Part shown: one piece after another, positions 27,408 through 37,498 of the stretch | Layout: the number at the start of each line of letters is the position of its first letter | How positions within the stretch are numbered: position 1 is the first letter of the stretch | Assembly (NCBI RefSeq): GCF_000523235.1 | Contig: NZ_CP006850.1 | Span: forward strand, 3,348,001 to 3,412,000 | DNA: 64,000 nt | Direction: 5' to 3' | From: Nocardia nova SH22a | GTDB lineage: Bacteria; Actinomycetota; Actinomycetes; Mycobacteriales; Mycobacteriaceae | Notes under the pieces: model-generated | The model's input: only the letters and a program-made list of their open reading frames with translations | Told to the model about the DNA's origin: nothing | Database searches by the model: none | Program-made: the position numbers and the translations under genes

Positions 27408-27778
27408 CGCGTGACCCTCGCTCGCGGTGCGGCGTCGTGTCCCTTTCTGCCTGCTGCGGGACGGCCTGGCATTCGTTGTGTGGGCACGCCGGGTGACCCT
27501 ACCGTAAATCGTTGCACTCCAACGGGTTCAGAAAACCAGCACGGTAACTTGTTACCCGCACACAGCTGTCGGCGAGTGTGTGCGACGGCACCGGGTCATC
27601 CACCATTCGGCGCGGGCCGCCATCGTCCGCCGGCGCTGTGACGAGGGCGTCCGACCGCATCGCCGAGTCGCAACCGTTGGCCTCACGGTGAGTGAATATC
27701 TCGCCCCGGGACGGTCGCGGAGGCACGATTCATGCGTACATGTGAATGTCGGTACCGACCTCGACGAAGGGCGCGATC
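27408..27778. other. 371-bp divergent intergenic region
   Basis: No convincing gene lies here; the short frames have no ribosome sites. It holds the divergent control regions of the P450 and canA and the inverted repeat at 27543-27556. Confidence 0.5.
27543..27556. promoter_or_regulatory. Palindromic operator candidate
   Basis: GGTAACTTGTTACC has perfect 6-bp arms and a 2-bp centre. It lies about 136 bp upstream of the P450 start and 220 bp upstream of canA. The symmetry suits a GntR- or TetR-type site; the regulator is unknown. Confidence 0.45.
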
Positions 27779-28270
27779 ATGACCGTGACCGACGAGTACC
27801 TGGCCAACAATGCCGAATACGCGGCCCAGTTCAGCGGGCCCCTTCCGCTGCCGCCGAGCAAGCACGTCGCGGTGGTGGCGTGTATGGACGCGCGGCTGGA
27901 CGTGTACCGCGTTCTCGGCGTCCGGGAGGGGGAGGCGCATGTCATCCGGAATGCGGGTGGCGTGGTGACCGACGACGAGATCCGCTCGCTGGCGATCAGT
28001 CAGCGACTGCTGGGCACCACCGAGATCATCCTCATCCATCACACCGACTGCGGCATGCTGACCTTCACCGACGATGATTTCAAACGCACCGTCCAGGACG
28101 AGACCGGCATCAAACCCGGATGGGCCGCGGAGGCATTCGACGATCTGGATGTGGATGTGCGCCAATCCATCCGGCGCATCGAGACCAGTCCGTTCATCAC
28201 CGCGACCACCTCGCTGCGCGGGTTCGTCTTCGATGTCGCCACCGGAAAACTGAACGAGGTGCTGACCTGA
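27779..28270 (+). CDS. canA: Beta-class carbonic anhydrase
   Basis: A 163-residue enzyme that is very close to mycobacterial CanA (Rv1284) along its whole length. It hydrates CO2 to bicarbonate in the cytosol. The zinc ligands are visible as Cys35 and Asp37 (VACMDARLDVYRVLG), His88 and Cys91 (HHTDCGMLTF). The C-terminus keeps the family's FVFDVATGKLNEV. The ATG at 27779 follows GAAGGG. It lies near pckG and sulP, which also touch the CO2/bicarbonate pool. Confidence 0.93.
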   Translation: MTVTDEYLANNAEYAAQFSGPLPLPPSKHVAVVACMDARLDVYRVLGVREGEAHVIRNAGGVVTDDEIRSLAISQRLLGTTEIILIHHTDCGMLTFTDDDFKRTVQDETGIKPGWAAEAFDDLDVDVRQSIRRIETSPFITATTSLRGFVFDVATGKLNEVLT

Positions 28271-28295
28271 TCCGACCCGGGTCCGGCTCGGTGCC

Positions 28296-29108
28296 TCAGC
28301 GGAGTCCGGCGAACAGGTCGGTCTCCCGGTCCGGCGCGTCCGCGACCCGGTTGCGATGGCGGATGAAACATTCGGCGGAGAAGATCAACTGCTGCATTTC
28401 CGAGGGCATGCGCAGGAACGGCACGCTGTCGCCCTGGCTACCGTGCGCCTCGAGGGCCTTGACCTTGCGCTGCGCGTGCGGGGACACGTCCACGATCGCG
28501 GTGATCAGATCCATCGGCGTGCCGAAGTCCTCCGGCATGTCGAAATCGACCAGGCCCTGCGCCCGCAGCGTCGCGAACATCTCCTGGGACCCCTCCCGCG
28601 GAATCGCGGTGTAGTAGAGCTTGTCCGGAATGCCGGTCGCCTCGGCCGCCGCCACGGCGATGCGATTGGCCTGGATGTGGTCGGGATGACCGTAGTTGCC
28701 GTTCTCGTCGTAGGTGACGACCACCTGCGGACGGTAGTGGCGCATGAGGTCGGCCAGGCGCGCGGTCGACTGCTCGACGGGAATGTTGCGGAAGGCCTCG
28801 GGATCGTGGTTGCCGTCCCAGCCGTCCATCCCGGAATCGCGATAACCCAGCAGTTCGACATGGTCGATACCCAGCAGCGCCGCCGACTCCCGCAGTTCGG
28901 AGAGTCGTTGCGTCCGTACCGCATTCTCGTCGTGGCCCGGCTGGCCGGGTTTGATCCCGCCCGGTGCATCGCCCTGCTCGCCGTTGGTACAGGTCACCAG
29001 GACCGTGCGGATACCCTCGGCGGCGTACTGCGCGAATATCCCACCCGTGCTGATGACCTCGTCGTCCGGATGCGCGTGTACGGCCATGATGGTCAGTTGG
29101 TCGGCCAT
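28296..29108 (-). CDS. PIG-L/LmbE-family deacetylase
   Basis: A 270-residue zinc amidase-fold protein with the metal-binding AHPDDE at residues 12-17 and GHPDHIQANRIA later. The family includes MshB and Mca of mycothiol metabolism and other N-acetylglucosaminyl deacetylases. Length and NGEQGDAPGG after the second strand suit an Mca/MshB-like role, but specificity is not certain. It is convergent with canA and divergent from the ArsR gene. Confidence 0.82.
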   Translation of the reverse strand: MADQLTIMAVHAHPDDEVISTGGIFAQYAAEGIRTVLVTCTNGEQGDAPGGIKPGQPGHDENAVRTQRLSELRESAALLGIDHVELLGYRDSGMDGWDGNHDPEAFRNIPVEQSTARLADLMRHYRPQVVVTYDENGNYGHPDHIQANRIAVAAAEATGIPDKLYYTAIPREGSQEMFATLRAQGLVDFDMPEDFGTPMDLITAIVDVSPHAQRKVKALEAHGSQGDSVPFLRMPSEMQQLIFSAECFIRHRNRVADAPDRETDLFAGLR

Positions 29109-29262
29109 GAGTCCCCGTCTGTCGGTGCTGAGCGCTTCGATGTTCCTACTCTACGAACGAACACCGACATCCCGGATTTTGATTCCGCCCCGGCCGGTAG
29201 TTGACCTCTTTGCTAAAGTCTGCAAACAGGACGGTATGTCGCCGTGGAAGGAGTGCCCATCG

Positions 29263-29592
29263 ATGCCGGGATTGAGCAGGCCCCTGTATCAGATGAAGGC
29301 CGAGTTCTTCAAAACCCTCGGCCATCCGGTGCGCATCCGCGTCCTGGAATTGCTGAGCGAGCGTGAACACGCCGTATCGGAGATGCTGACCGAGATCGGC
29401 GTGGAGGCCGCGAGCCTGTCGCAGCAGCTGGCGGTGCTGCGCCGGGCCGGGCTGGTGGTCGCGCGGCGCGAGGGGCTGTCGGTCACCTATGAGCTCACAT
29501 CTCCGGAAGTGGCCGAACTACTCGCGGTCGCGAGGGCGATTCTGACCGGGGTCGTCGCAGGTCAGGCGGAGGCGCTGGGGCACTCGGCCTAG
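29263..29592 (+). CDS. ArsR-family regulator without metal-site cysteines
   Basis: A 109-residue winged-helix protein: KTLGHPVRIRVLELLSEREH and EAASLSQQLAVLRRAGLVVA form the DNA-binding core. The ELCVCDL-type metal site is missing; the helix reads AVSEMLTEIG, so it probably senses something other than a heavy metal. The ATG at 29263 is nine bases after AAGGAG. It lies 93 bp upstream of pckG in the same direction and may control pckG-sulP. Confidence 0.82.
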   Translation: MPGLSRPLYQMKAEFFKTLGHPVRIRVLELLSEREHAVSEMLTEIGVEAASLSQQLAVLRRAGLVVARREGLSVTYELTSPEVAELLAVARAILTGVVAGQAEALGHSA

Positions 29593-29645
29593 CCGGTCGC
29601 CGCATCGGAGCGGGGTCTCGGCGGCACACTGATTGCATGTTTTAT

Positions 29646-29666
29646 AAACTAGACACCTAGTAGTTT
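29646..29666 (+). promoter_or_regulatory. Operator/-10 region in pckG leader
   Basis: AAACTA and TAGTTT form an inverted repeat around a 9-bp centre, nested with CTAG...CTAG and overlapping a TATAAA-like -10. It lies 20 bp before the pckG start. It is a likely control site for pckG, possibly for the upstream ArsR protein. Confidence 0.45.
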
Positions 29667-29685
29667 CATCAAGGAGATGCGCATC

Positions 29686-31518
29686 GTGAGTCAACGCCTG
29701 ATCGCCTCGACGTCACCGCAGGCCCCGACCGATCACGACGGGGTGCTGGCCTGGGTGGCCGAGGTCGCGGAACTGACCGCACCGGACCGGATCGTGTTCT
29801 GTGACGGTTCGCGGGCGGAATGGGACCGGCTGACCGGGCTCCTGGTGGAGAAGGGCACATTCGTTCCCCTGACGGCCAAGCCGAACTCGTTCTGGTGCGC
29901 GTCCGATCCCGGCGATGTGGCCCGAGTCGAGGACCGCACCTTCATCTGCTCGGAGGATCGGGCGGACGCGGGGCCGACGAACAACTGGGTGGACCCGGTC
30001 GACATGCGCACCGTCATGACCGAGCACTATCGCGGGGCGATGGCCGGGCGCACGATGTACGTGATCGCGTTCTGCATGGGCCCGCTCGACGCCGAGGATC
30101 CGAAATACGGTGTGCAGATCACCGATTCGGAGTATGTGGCCGTCTCGATGCAGATCATGACCCGCTCCGGCGACCGGGTCTGGCGGCAGCTCACCGAAGG
30201 CGCCGAATTCGTCCGGTGCCTGCATTCGGTCGGCGCGCCCCTGGCGGCGGGGCAGCGGGATGTGCCGTGGCCGTGCGATGCCACCAAATACATTTCGCAT
30301 TTCCCGGAATCCCGCACGATCTGGAGCTACGGGTCGGGATACGGCGGCAACGCGCTGCTGGGCAAGAAATGCTTCGCCCTGCGGATCGCGTCGGTCCTCG
30401 GCCGTGACGAGGGCTGGCTGGCCGAACATATGCTGATCCTGAAACTCACCTCGCCGCAAGGCAATACGCACTACGTCGCCGCGGCGTTCCCGTCCTCGTG
30501 CGGGAAGACCAATCTCGCGATGCTGGAGCCCGCGCTGCCGGGCTGGAAGGCCGAGACGGTCGGTGACGACATCGCGTGGCTGCGTTTCGGCGCCGACGGG
30601 CGGCTGTACGCGGTCAATCCGGAAGCCGGGTTCTTCGGTGTCGCACCGGGCACGGGTGCGAAGACCAATCCGAACGCCATCGCCACGATCGCGGCGGGCA
30701 ATTCCGTGTTCACCAACACGGCCCGCACCGCAGCCGGTGACGTGTGGTGGGAGGGCCTGAGCGCCGAGCCGCCCGCCGACCTGATCGACTGGCACGGCAA
30801 CCCCTGGACGCCCGACTCGGGAACTCCTGCGGCGCACCCGAATTCGCGCTACTGCACGCCGATCGAGCAGTGCCCGTCGGTGGCGCCGGAGTGGGACGAT
30901 CCCGCCGGTGTCCCGTTGTCGGCGATCTTCTTCGGCGGTCGTCGCGCCACGACCGTCCCGCTGGTCGCCGAATCCTTCGACTGGGCACACGGCGTGTTCA
31001 CCGCGTCGGTGCTGTCCTCGGAGACCACCGCGGCCGCGACCGGCAAGGTCGGTGTCGTGCGCCGCGACCCGATGGCGATGCTGCCGTTCCTCGGCTACCA
31101 CGTCGGCGACTACTTCGCGCACTGGCTGCGGCTCGGCGCCGCGGCCGATCCGGCGAAACTGCCGAAGATCTTCCAGGTCAACTGGTTCCGTCGCGCGGCC
31201 GACGGCGCATTCCTGTGGCCGGGCTTCGGAGACAACGTGCGCGTGCTGAAATGGGCGCTGGAACGGCTCGACGGCGACGCCGGGGCGATCGAGACGCCGA
31301 TCGGATACGTGCCGCGCGCCGAGGACCTCGACCTCACCGGTTTCGACGACACACAGCGCGCGCTGACCGGGGACTCACTGCGGGTCGACACCGGGGAATG
31401 GGTGGCCGAAACCGCCGCCATCGATGACTGGTACGCCACCATCGGCGGCAACCGCCTGCCCGGTGAACTGCGTGAACAGCTGGCCGCGGTGAAGACACGA
31501 CTGGCCGCGCAGCGGTGA
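29686..31518 (+). CDS. pckG: Phosphoenolpyruvate carboxykinase (GTP)
   Basis: A 610-residue GTP-type PEPCK, which makes PEP and CO2 from oxaloacetate in gluconeogenesis. Signature elements are the P-loop-like [20 protein letters not shown] with the reactive Cys, the substrate loop [12 protein letters not shown] and [20 protein letters not shown]. The GTG at 29686 is nine bases after AAGGAG; an ATG at 29677 would sit directly on that site. The gene's stop overlaps the GTG of sulP. Its length is normal. Confidence 0.95.
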   Translation: MSQRLIASTSPQAPTDHDGVLAWVAEVAELTAPDRIVFCDGSRAEWDRLTGLLVEKGTFVPLTAKPNSFWCASDPGDVARVEDRTFICSEDRADAGPTNNWVDPVDMRTVMTEHYRGAMAGRTMYVIAFCMGPLDAEDPKYGVQITDSEYVAVSMQIMTRSGDRVWRQLTEGAEFVRCLHSVGAPLAAGQRDVPWPCDATKYISHFPESRTIWSYGSGYGGNALLGKKCFALRIASVLGRDEGWLAEHMLILKLTSPQGNTHYVAAAFPSSCGKTNLAMLEPALPGWKAETVGDDIAWLRFGADGRLYAVNPEAGFFGVAPGTGAKTNPNAIATIAAGNSVFTNTARTAAGDVWWEGLSAEPPADLIDWHGNPWTPDSGTPAAHPNSRYCTPIEQCPSVAPEWDDPAGVPLSAIFFGGRRATTVPLVAESFDWAHGVFTASVLSSETTAAATGKVGVVRRDPMAMLPFLGYHVGDYFAHWLRLGAAADPAKLPKIFQVNWFRRAADGAFLWPGFGDNVRVLKWALERLDGDAGAIETPIGYVPRAEDLDLTGFDDTQRALTGDSLRVDTGEWVAETAAIDDWYATIGGNRLPGELREQLAAVKTRLAAQR

Positions 31519-33143
31519 ACCTGCGCGCACTGCTGCCCCGATGGTCGGACTGGCAGCCCGCGTTTCGCGCGCCCGGTGCGGATCTGCTCTCGGGCCTGAT
31601 CGTCGCCTTGGTCGCACTGCCGCTCGCGCTGGGATTCGGGATCTCCTCCGGGCTCGGGGCGGCGGCCGGATTGGCGACCGCGGTGGTCGCCGGAGTCGTG
31701 GCCGCCGTCTTCGGCGGTTCGCGATTCCAGGTGTCGGGCCCGACCGGCGCGATGACCGTCGTGCTGGTCCCCATCGTCCATCAGCACGGGGGGAGCGGGG
31801 TCCTGGCCGTGGGGCTGATGGCCGGGATCGTGCTGGTGGCGCTCGCGATCGCCGGGGCCGGGCGGGCTGTGCGGTATATGCCCGCCCCGGTGATCGAGGG
31901 GTTCACCGCCGGTATCGCGGTCGTGATCGCGCTGCAGCAGTTCCCCAACGCCCTCGGCATCGCGCACGTCCACGGTGACAAGGTCTGGCAGTCGGCCTTC
32001 GACGCTGTGCGCCAATACATTTCGCAACCACACCTCGCCCCGGTCGCGATCGCGCTCATCGTCGCCGCGGTCATGCTCGCCGGGGGACGATTCCTGCCCA
32101 AGCTGCCGTTCGCGCTGCTCGCCGTGGCGGGTGCGACCGTGGTGGTGGCGGTGTTCGATATCGGCACCGCCCGGATCGGCACGCTGCCCGCCGGATTGAG
32201 CGCTCCCACACTGGATTTCCTCGACTGGGGCAGTCTCGGATCACTCGTGGCGCCCGCGCTGGCGGTCGCCGCGCTCGGTGCGCTGGAGTCGCTGCTGTCG
32301 GCCACCGCCGCCGACGCGATGGCGGTGGGCACCCGCCACAATCCGGACCGGGAACTGTTCGGTCAGGGGCTGGCCAATATCGCCGCGCCGATGTTCGGCG
32401 GTGTCCCGGCCACCGGCGCCATCGCCCGGACCGCGGTCAATGTGCGCTCGGGCGGTCGCACCCGGCTGGCCGCGCTCACCCATGCGGTGGTGCTGGCGGC
32501 GATCATCTATCTCGCCGCGCCGCTGGTGGCCGACATCCCGGTCGCCGCGCTGGCCGGGGTACTGCTGGCCACGACCGTGCGGATGGTCGAGACGGCGTCA
32601 CTGGCGGCGATCGCGCGCGCGTCACGTGGAGACGCGCTGATCATGGCGGCCACCTTCGTGGTGACGGTGGCATTGGATCTGGTGTCGGCCGTGGCCGTCG
32701 GGGTCGCCATCGCGGTGCTGCTGGCCCTGCGGTCGGTCGCGAAAGAGGCGCGACTGCAACAGATTCCGCTCGACGACACCGACCACCTCGCCGAGGAGCA
32801 CCGGCTGCTGCACGATCACATCGTCGCCTACCGCATCGACGGCCCGCTGTTCTTCGCCGCCGCGCACCGCTTCCTGCTCGAACTCGCCGAGGTCACCGAC
32901 GTGCACGCCGTCGTCCTGCGGATGTCGCATGTGACCGCGCTCGACACCACCGGCGCGCTGGTGCTCAAGGACGCGATCGGCAAACTCGAGCACCGCCACA
33001 TCACCGTGCTCGTATCCGGCCTGCGTCCCGATCACCGGCGTCGTCTCGAGGCACTGGGCGCACTGCCCGCGGGCGGCGACTCGCAGCTGTTCGAACACAC
33101 CCCCGACGCCATCGCCCACGCCCGCGCATGCACCACCACCTGA
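31515..33143 (+). CDS. SulP-family anion transporter with STAS domain
   Basis: A 542-residue membrane protein. About 11-14 hydrophobic segments start at [20 protein letters not shown] (residues 25-44), and a C-terminal STAS domain follows (about 430-540; [20 protein letters not shown]). SulP carriers move sulfate or bicarbonate. There is no fused carbonic anhydrase domain, but canA and pckG nearby make bicarbonate a reasonable substrate; sulfate is the alternative. The GTG overlaps the pckG stop (GTGA), so expression is coupled. Confidence 0.85.
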   Translation: MNLRALLPRWSDWQPAFRAPGADLLSGLIVALVALPLALGFGISSGLGAAAGLATAVVAGVVAAVFGGSRFQVSGPTGAMTVVLVPIVHQHGGSGVLAVGLMAGIVLVALAIAGAGRAVRYMPAPVIEGFTAGIAVVIALQQFPNALGIAHVHGDKVWQSAFDAVRQYISQPHLAPVAIALIVAAVMLAGGRFLPKLPFALLAVAGATVVVAVFDIGTARIGTLPAGLSAPTLDFLDWGSLGSLVAPALAVAALGALESLLSATAADAMAVGTRHNPDRELFGQGLANIAAPMFGGVPATGAIARTAVNVRSGGRTRLAALTHAVVLAAIIYLAAPLVADIPVAALAGVLLATTVRMVETASLAAIARASRGDALIMAATFVVTVALDLVSAVAVGVAIAVLLALRSVAKEARLQQIPLDDTDHLAEEHRLLHDHIVAYRIDGPLFFAAAHRFLLELAEVTDVHAVVLRMSHVTALDTTGALVLKDAIGKLEHRHITVLVSGLRPDHRRRLEALGALPAGGDSQLFEHTPDAIAHARACTTT

Positions 33144-33163
33144 ACGTCCCCGGAGCAGAACAG

Positions 33164-33553
33164 ATGACCACCGCCACGAAACCGACACTGGGACAACGCC
33201 TTCGCTACATCGTGGGTGGCGTCCTGCCCGCGACCATGTCGGGGTGGGTGCTCGACGATCTCACCGGCCCCGGCGCCACCCGCCGCTATCTGACGCGGAT
33301 CCTCGTGCCGATCATCGTCCCGCTGTGCGGTTTCCTGCTCATCCCCGGACCGCTGTGGATGGGCCTGGCGATGATGGCCCTGCTGTATCTGCCGCTGATC
33401 TACTTCACCGTCGCGCTCATGTACGTCTATCGCCGGGCCCGGCTGGCCAGACACGGCCTCGACCCGGGCCTGGCCGACACCCGCCGCCACGACCGCGCCG
33501 CCGCCGAACGCCGGGACTACGAACGCCGCCACGGCCGGGGCGCGCCGGATTGA
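33164..33553 (+). CDS. DUF5313-like small membrane protein
   Basis: A 129-residue protein with two hydrophobic helices (ILVPIIVPLCGFLLIPGPLW and MGLAMMALLYLPLIYFTVAL) and a basic C-terminal tail. The pattern GQRLRYIVGGVLPATMSGWV at the start fits the DUF5313 family, of unknown role. The ATG at 33164 follows GGAG. It lies 20 bp after sulP and is probably the last gene of that operon. Confidence 0.65.
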   Translation: MTTATKPTLGQRLRYIVGGVLPATMSGWVLDDLTGPGATRRYLTRILVPIIVPLCGFLLIPGPLWMGLAMMALLYLPLIYFTVALMYVYRRARLARHGLDPGLADTRRHDRAAAERRDYERRHGRGAPD

Positions 33554-33580
33554 CACCGGCGTTCGACGGGTACGCGGCGT

Positions 33581-34258
33581 TCAGCGCCGAAGCACCTTGC
33601 GGGCCAGCCAGTTTCCGGCGAACTGCACCGCCTGCACGCCCGCGATGATGATCAGCGTCGCCACCAGCGTCACCTGCCAGTCGAACCGCTGATATCCGTA
33701 GACGAGGGCGAAGTCGCCGAGTCCGCCGCCGCCGACCGTGCCCGCCATCGCGGACATGTCGACGATCGCGATCACCACGAACGTGTAGCCCAGCACCAGC
33801 GGTCCCAGCGCCTCCGGGATCAGCAGGGTGAGGATGATCCGCAGCGGTCGCGCACCCATCGCCTGGGCGGCCTCGATCACCCCCGGATCGACGGTCACGA
33901 GGTTCTGCTCGACGATGCGCGCGATGCCGAAGGAGGCGGCCACGATCATCACGAAGGCCGCGGCGTCGGTGCCGATCGTCGTCCCCACGACCTGCAGTGT
34001 GATCGGGCCGAGCGCGGCCAGCAGGATGATGAACGGGATCGGGCGCACCACATTGACCACGATGTTGAGCAGCAGATGGATCGGCCGATTGGCCAGCAGA
34101 CCGCCCTTGCGCGTGGTGTAGAGGGCGGTGCCGAGCACCAGCCCGATCACCCCGCCGACGACGAAGGTGACCAGTACCAGATAGATGGTGGTGCCGATGG
34201 ATTCGGTGAGCACCGGTCGCAGCTTGTCCCAATCCGTCGGCACGGCAGCCAGATTCAC
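33581..34258 (-). CDS. metI: Methionine ABC transporter permease
   Basis: A 225-residue MetI permease with about five membrane helices and the cytoplasmic coupling loop PGVIEAAQAMGARPLRIILT (the EAA motif). It would form the membrane channel for D/L-methionine uptake with MetN. A GTG start overlaps the metN stop as GTGA. Since metQ beside it is broken, the operon may need a binding protein from elsewhere. Confidence 0.92.
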   Translation of the reverse strand: MNLAAVPTDWDKLRPVLTESIGTTIYLVLVTFVVGGVIGLVLGTALYTTRKGGLLANRPIHLLLNIVVNVVRPIPFIILLAALGPITLQVVGTTIGTDAAAFVMIVAASFGIARIVEQNLVTVDPGVIEAAQAMGARPLRIILTLLIPEALGPLVLGYTFVVIAIVDMSAMAGTVGGGGLGDFALVYGYQRFDWQVTLVATLIIIAGVQAVQFAGNWLARKVLRR

Positions 34259-35277
34259 GCGCTCCTCCGCTCCAACTCGCCGACCACCTTCGTCACCGCG
34301 TCCTTCGGGCCGTCCAGCGCCAGGGTGATACTGCCGAAGGTCTTGTCCTGCAACGCGCTCACACCGCCGTAGACCACTTCGAATCGCACCCCGGTCCGCG
34401 CGGCGGTCGTCAACGCCGCACCGAGTCCGCGATCGTCGTCGACATCCACGGTGATCAGGCGGCCGGGATGGCGTTCGCGCAGGCGATCGAGTTCCGCGGC
34501 GCCGGGCCGGTTGCGCAGCACGGTCTCGATGAAGGTCCGGGTGGCCTCGGCGCGCGGCGCGGAGAAGACCTCGAACGTGCCGGCCAATTCGACTACCCGC
34601 CCCTCGGCGAGGACCGCGACCCGGTCGGCGACCTCCCGGATCACATCCATCTCGTGGGTGATCACCACGATCGTGACACCGAGTTCACGGTTGATCTTGC
34701 GCAGCAGCCGCAGCACCTCGCCGGTGGTCTGCGGATCCAGGGCGGAGGTGGCCTCGTCGGCCAGCAGCAGCGACGGCGAGGTGGCCAAGGCGCGGGCGAT
34801 GCCGACGCGCTGTTTCTGCCCGCCGGACAACTGGTCGGGATAGTGGCGGGCCTTGTCCGACAGGCCCACGAATTCCAGGAGTTCGGCGACGCGGGCCTTG
34901 CGCTCGTGCCGCGGCCGCCCCGCGACCTTGAGCGGATATTCGACATTGCCCGCCGCGGTCCGCGACCGGAACAGGTTGAACTGCTGGAACACCATGCCGA
35001 TATCGCGCCGCAACGCCCGCACCCGGGCCTCGGATACTCCGGTGATCGGCGTCCCGCCCACCAGCACGCTGCCGGTTGTCGGTTTTTCCAGCCCGTTGAT
35101 CAGCCGCACCAGCGTGCTCTTGCCCGCGCCGGAATAGCCGATGACGCCGAAGATCTCACCGGATTCGATACGCAGGTCGATATCCGCCAGCGCCGTGTGA
35201 CGCTGCTTGCCGACGGTGAAAACCTTTCCCACGGACCGGAATTCCACGGCCGGGGTGGTTTCTCTCGGATCGCTCAC
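34255..35277 (-). CDS. metN: Methionine ABC transporter ATP-binding protein
   Basis: A 340-residue MetN ATPase: Walker A GYSGAGKS, Q-loop FQQFNLF, signature LSGGQKQRVGIARAL, Walker B LLLADEATSALD, followed by a C-terminal NIL-type domain (about 260-340) that senses methionine. I start at the GTG at 35277, which overlaps the stop of the broken metQ; a longer frame runs into metQ and is not credible. It pairs with MetI. Confidence 0.93.
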   Translation of the reverse strand: MSDPRETTPAVEFRSVGKVFTVGKQRHTALADIDLRIESGEIFGVIGYSGAGKSTLVRLINGLEKPTTGSVLVGGTPITGVSEARVRALRRDIGMVFQQFNLFRSRTAAGNVEYPLKVAGRPRHERKARVAELLEFVGLSDKARHYPDQLSGGQKQRVGIARALATSPSLLLADEATSALDPQTTGEVLRLLRKINRELGVTIVVITHEMDVIREVADRVAVLAEGRVVELAGTFEVFSAPRAEATRTFIETVLRNRPGAAELDRLRERHPGRLITVDVDDDRGLGAALTTAARTGVRFEVVYGGVSALQDKTFGSITLALDGPKDAVTKVVGELERRSA

Positions 35278-35499
35278 TTCTGCGCTCGGATACCGTCCTG
35301 CACGCGCTGCAGGATCTGCTCCAGCTCCGGTGCGTCGCGCCGGACCTCGACCGCGGTGTTCTTGCTGACCTCGGCCTCGGCCTTCTGCACCTCCGGGTCG
35401 TGCCACAGATCCACCAGCGTCCGATAGACGGGCTTGTCCTTGTCCGCGGCCCGGGTGACGATCACATTGATGTAGGGCTCGGCGGACGGATCTCTCGGA
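35274..35499 (-). pseudogene. metQ: metQ 3' fragment (minus strand)
   Basis: Only the last 60-70 codons of a methionine-binding lipoprotein are present: DPSAEPYINVIVTRAADKD, YRTLVDLWHDPEVQKAEAEV and the end RVQDGIRAQK. The frame fades near 35499, exactly where an opposite-strand metQ begins. It has no start, signal peptide or lipobox. The stop overlaps metN, the place of the binding-protein gene in the usual metQ-N-I order. Confidence 0.8.
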
Positions 35500-36016
35500 T
35501 CACAAGTCGGTCGCCGAGATCCCGCGCGGCGGGCAGATCACCCTGAGCAACAACCCCGCCAACCAGGTGCGCCCGCTGCTGGGACTGGCCGCGGCCGGGC
35601 TGATCGTGCTGAAGGGTGGACCGAGCTGGGACTCCACGCTCCAGGACGTCGACACCGCGGCATCGAAGGTCCGGCTGACGACGATCGATCCCACCCTCAC
35701 CGCGCAGTCACTGGACAGCGTCGACGCCGCGTTCGTCGACGACACCTTCGCCCGCCCGGCCGGTCTGGGCCACGACCAGGTGATCTTCACCGACGACCCG
35801 CAACGCCCGGAACTGAAGCAGTACATCAACGTGTTCGCCGCCCGCGCCGCCGACAAGAACGATCCGAAACTGCTGACCGTCGCCCGGCTCTACCACGACC
35901 CCGACGTCGAAGCGGCGATCCGCGCCGAATCCGGATACGACGGCATCTTCGAGAACAACGACCAAGCCGATCTGGAAGCCACCCTGCACCAGCTCGAGAC
36001 CGGATTCCGCAAGTAG
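35489..36016 (+). pseudogene. metQ: metQ 5'-truncated copy (plus strand)
   Basis: About 175 codons of a second MetQ-type protein: SDHKSVAEIPRGGQITLSNN, LLGLAAAGLIVLKGG, VDAAFVDDTFARPAGLGHD and QYINVFAARAADKNDPKLL, ending HQLETGFRK. The N-terminal half with its signal peptide is absent. It faces away from the minus-strand fragment and meets it near 35489-35499, where GGATCTCTCGGATC is shared. This looks like the scar of an inversion or deletion between two metQ genes, or of misassembly. Confidence 0.8.
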
Positions 36017-36017
36017 G

Positions 36018-36719
36018 TCAGCCGTCCGTGCCCGCCTGGTCGAACGGCGACAGCGTCCGCAGCTGCGTCTCCAGTAGTTCCAGCAGATAGGTCACCGCGC
36101 CGGAATCGCCCTCGGCCTGGATGCTTCCGGCCGTGACCGCGTCGGCGATCGTGGTCCGCTGCCCGATGATCGCGGCGACCGTGGCGGAATCCGATCGCAG
36201 GACGGCGTCGGCGGGAGGATCGGCCGGACCGGACAGTACGTCGGCGTGCGCGTCGCGGATGCGCAGCCGGGCGACGCTGTCGTCGACATGGAACTCGTAT
36301 ACCGCGGATCGGGCGGGTGACTGCCGCAGGTTCAGACTGTCGGCGACGAACACCAGCCACCATTCGGCGCGGAAGCTCTCGTCGGCGGAGCGAGGGGCGT
36401 CGATGAAATGACGGGCGCCCCACAGCGCGAGCGGGACGATGGCCCGGCCCAGTTCGCGGCCGATTCCGGTGAGTTCGTAGGCGACGTGCACGGTGGGTGG
36501 TTCGAGCAGGCGGCGCCGGAGCACGCCCTCGGCTTCCAGTTGCCGCAGGCGGGTCGCGAGCAGACTCGTGCCGATACCGGCCAGCCCCTCGGCGAGATCC
36601 GAATAGCGCTTCGGTCCCGACATCAGCTCCCGCACGATGAGCAGCGTCCAGCGTTCTCCGATCACGTCCAAGGCGTGGGCCAGCCCGCAGTACTGGTCGT
36701 AGGTGCGTCGAACCGCCAT
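36018..36719 (-). CDS. HxlR-family regulator with C-terminal SCP2-like domain
   Basis: A 233-residue protein. The N-terminal winged helix carries the HxlR marks CGLAHALDVIGERWTLLIVR and GPKRYSDLAEGLAGIGTSLL. The C-terminal half (about 130-225) resembles a sterol-carrier-like ligand domain. It is divergent from the SnoaL-like gene and therefore a likely regulator of it. It ends one base after the plus-strand metQ remnant. Confidence 0.82.
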   Translation of the reverse strand: MAVRRTYDQYCGLAHALDVIGERWTLLIVRELMSGPKRYSDLAEGLAGIGTSLLATRLRQLEAEGVLRRRLLEPPTVHVAYELTGIGRELGRAIVPLALWGARHFIDAPRSADESFRAEWWLVFVADSLNLRQSPARSAVYEFHVDDSVARLRIRDAHADVLSGPADPPADAVLRSDSATVAAIIGQRTTIADAVTAGSIQAEGDSGAVTYLLELLETQLRTLSPFDQAGTDG

Positions 36720-36921
36720 GCGGGCACCCTAACAGCCATGGGTCCGAAAACCGATGCTGGCTTCAATTATCTGTTGGTCACTTCAATTTCTTATGTTATC
36801 GTCGGGTCATATCGAGTGGCGGCGTTGGACCGAAGCCGCCGCGGAGGGGAGGGCGGCCGGACGGGCCGCCGACAGCCGGTCGGCTCGGTCGGCCGGAATA
36901 TCGAGGGAGAGGCAGTATCCG

Positions 36922-37458
36922 ATGGCACCCACCAGCGCGACCTCCGAACCGGCCGGTGCCGCATCCGGGCATCCGGATGCGAAGGCCGAGTTCGCCGACT
37001 ACTTCGCGGCCGGTCTGGCCAAAGGCGACAGGGACGAGTTCATGGCGCATTTCCTGCCGCGCGTCGCCCCGGATGTCCGCTACCGGCAACCGTTGGCGCG
37101 CAGAGGCTTCGGGCACGCGGGATTTCGGCGCATGTTCGACGGTGTGTTCGCCGCCGCGCCGGATCTGCACGGCGTCGTGCACCGCTGGGGGCCGACCGAG
37201 GACGGCGTGCTCATCGAGTTCACTCTCGCCGGGACGCTCGGCGGCCGGTCCGTATCGATCGACATCGTCGACCGCATCGTGCTGCGGGAGGGCGTGATGG
37301 CGAGTAACGACACCTATTTCGACCCGATCCCGCTGTTGTCGAGCCTGCTGCGGCATCCGATCCTGTCACTGCGGCTGCTGCCGAGGTTCTTCCCGTCCGC
37401 CGCCGAACGCGCCGCGCGGCTCGAGCATGAATCAGCCGAAGCGACCGCACGGCGATGA
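36922..37458 (+). CDS. SnoaL/NTF2-like protein
   Basis: A 178-residue protein with a cone-shaped alpha+beta domain pattern: FADYFAAGLAKGDRDEFMAH, then DVRYRQPLARRGFGHAGFRR and IVDRIVLREGVMASNDTYFD. The family includes ring-forming isomerases and many small-ligand binders. The ATG at 36922 follows GGGAGAGG. Its regulator is probably the divergent HxlR gene. Reaction unknown. Confidence 0.72.
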   Translation: MAPTSATSEPAGAASGHPDAKAEFADYFAAGLAKGDRDEFMAHFLPRVAPDVRYRQPLARRGFGHAGFRRMFDGVFAAAPDLHGVVHRWGPTEDGVLIEFTLAGTLGGRSVSIDIVDRIVLREGVMASNDTYFDPIPLLSSLLRHPILSLRLLPRFFPSAAERAARLEHESAEATARR

Positions 37459-37498
37459 TCGGCGAATCCGCTTGCCGCGAAAGGGTTTCCGGTGGCGC

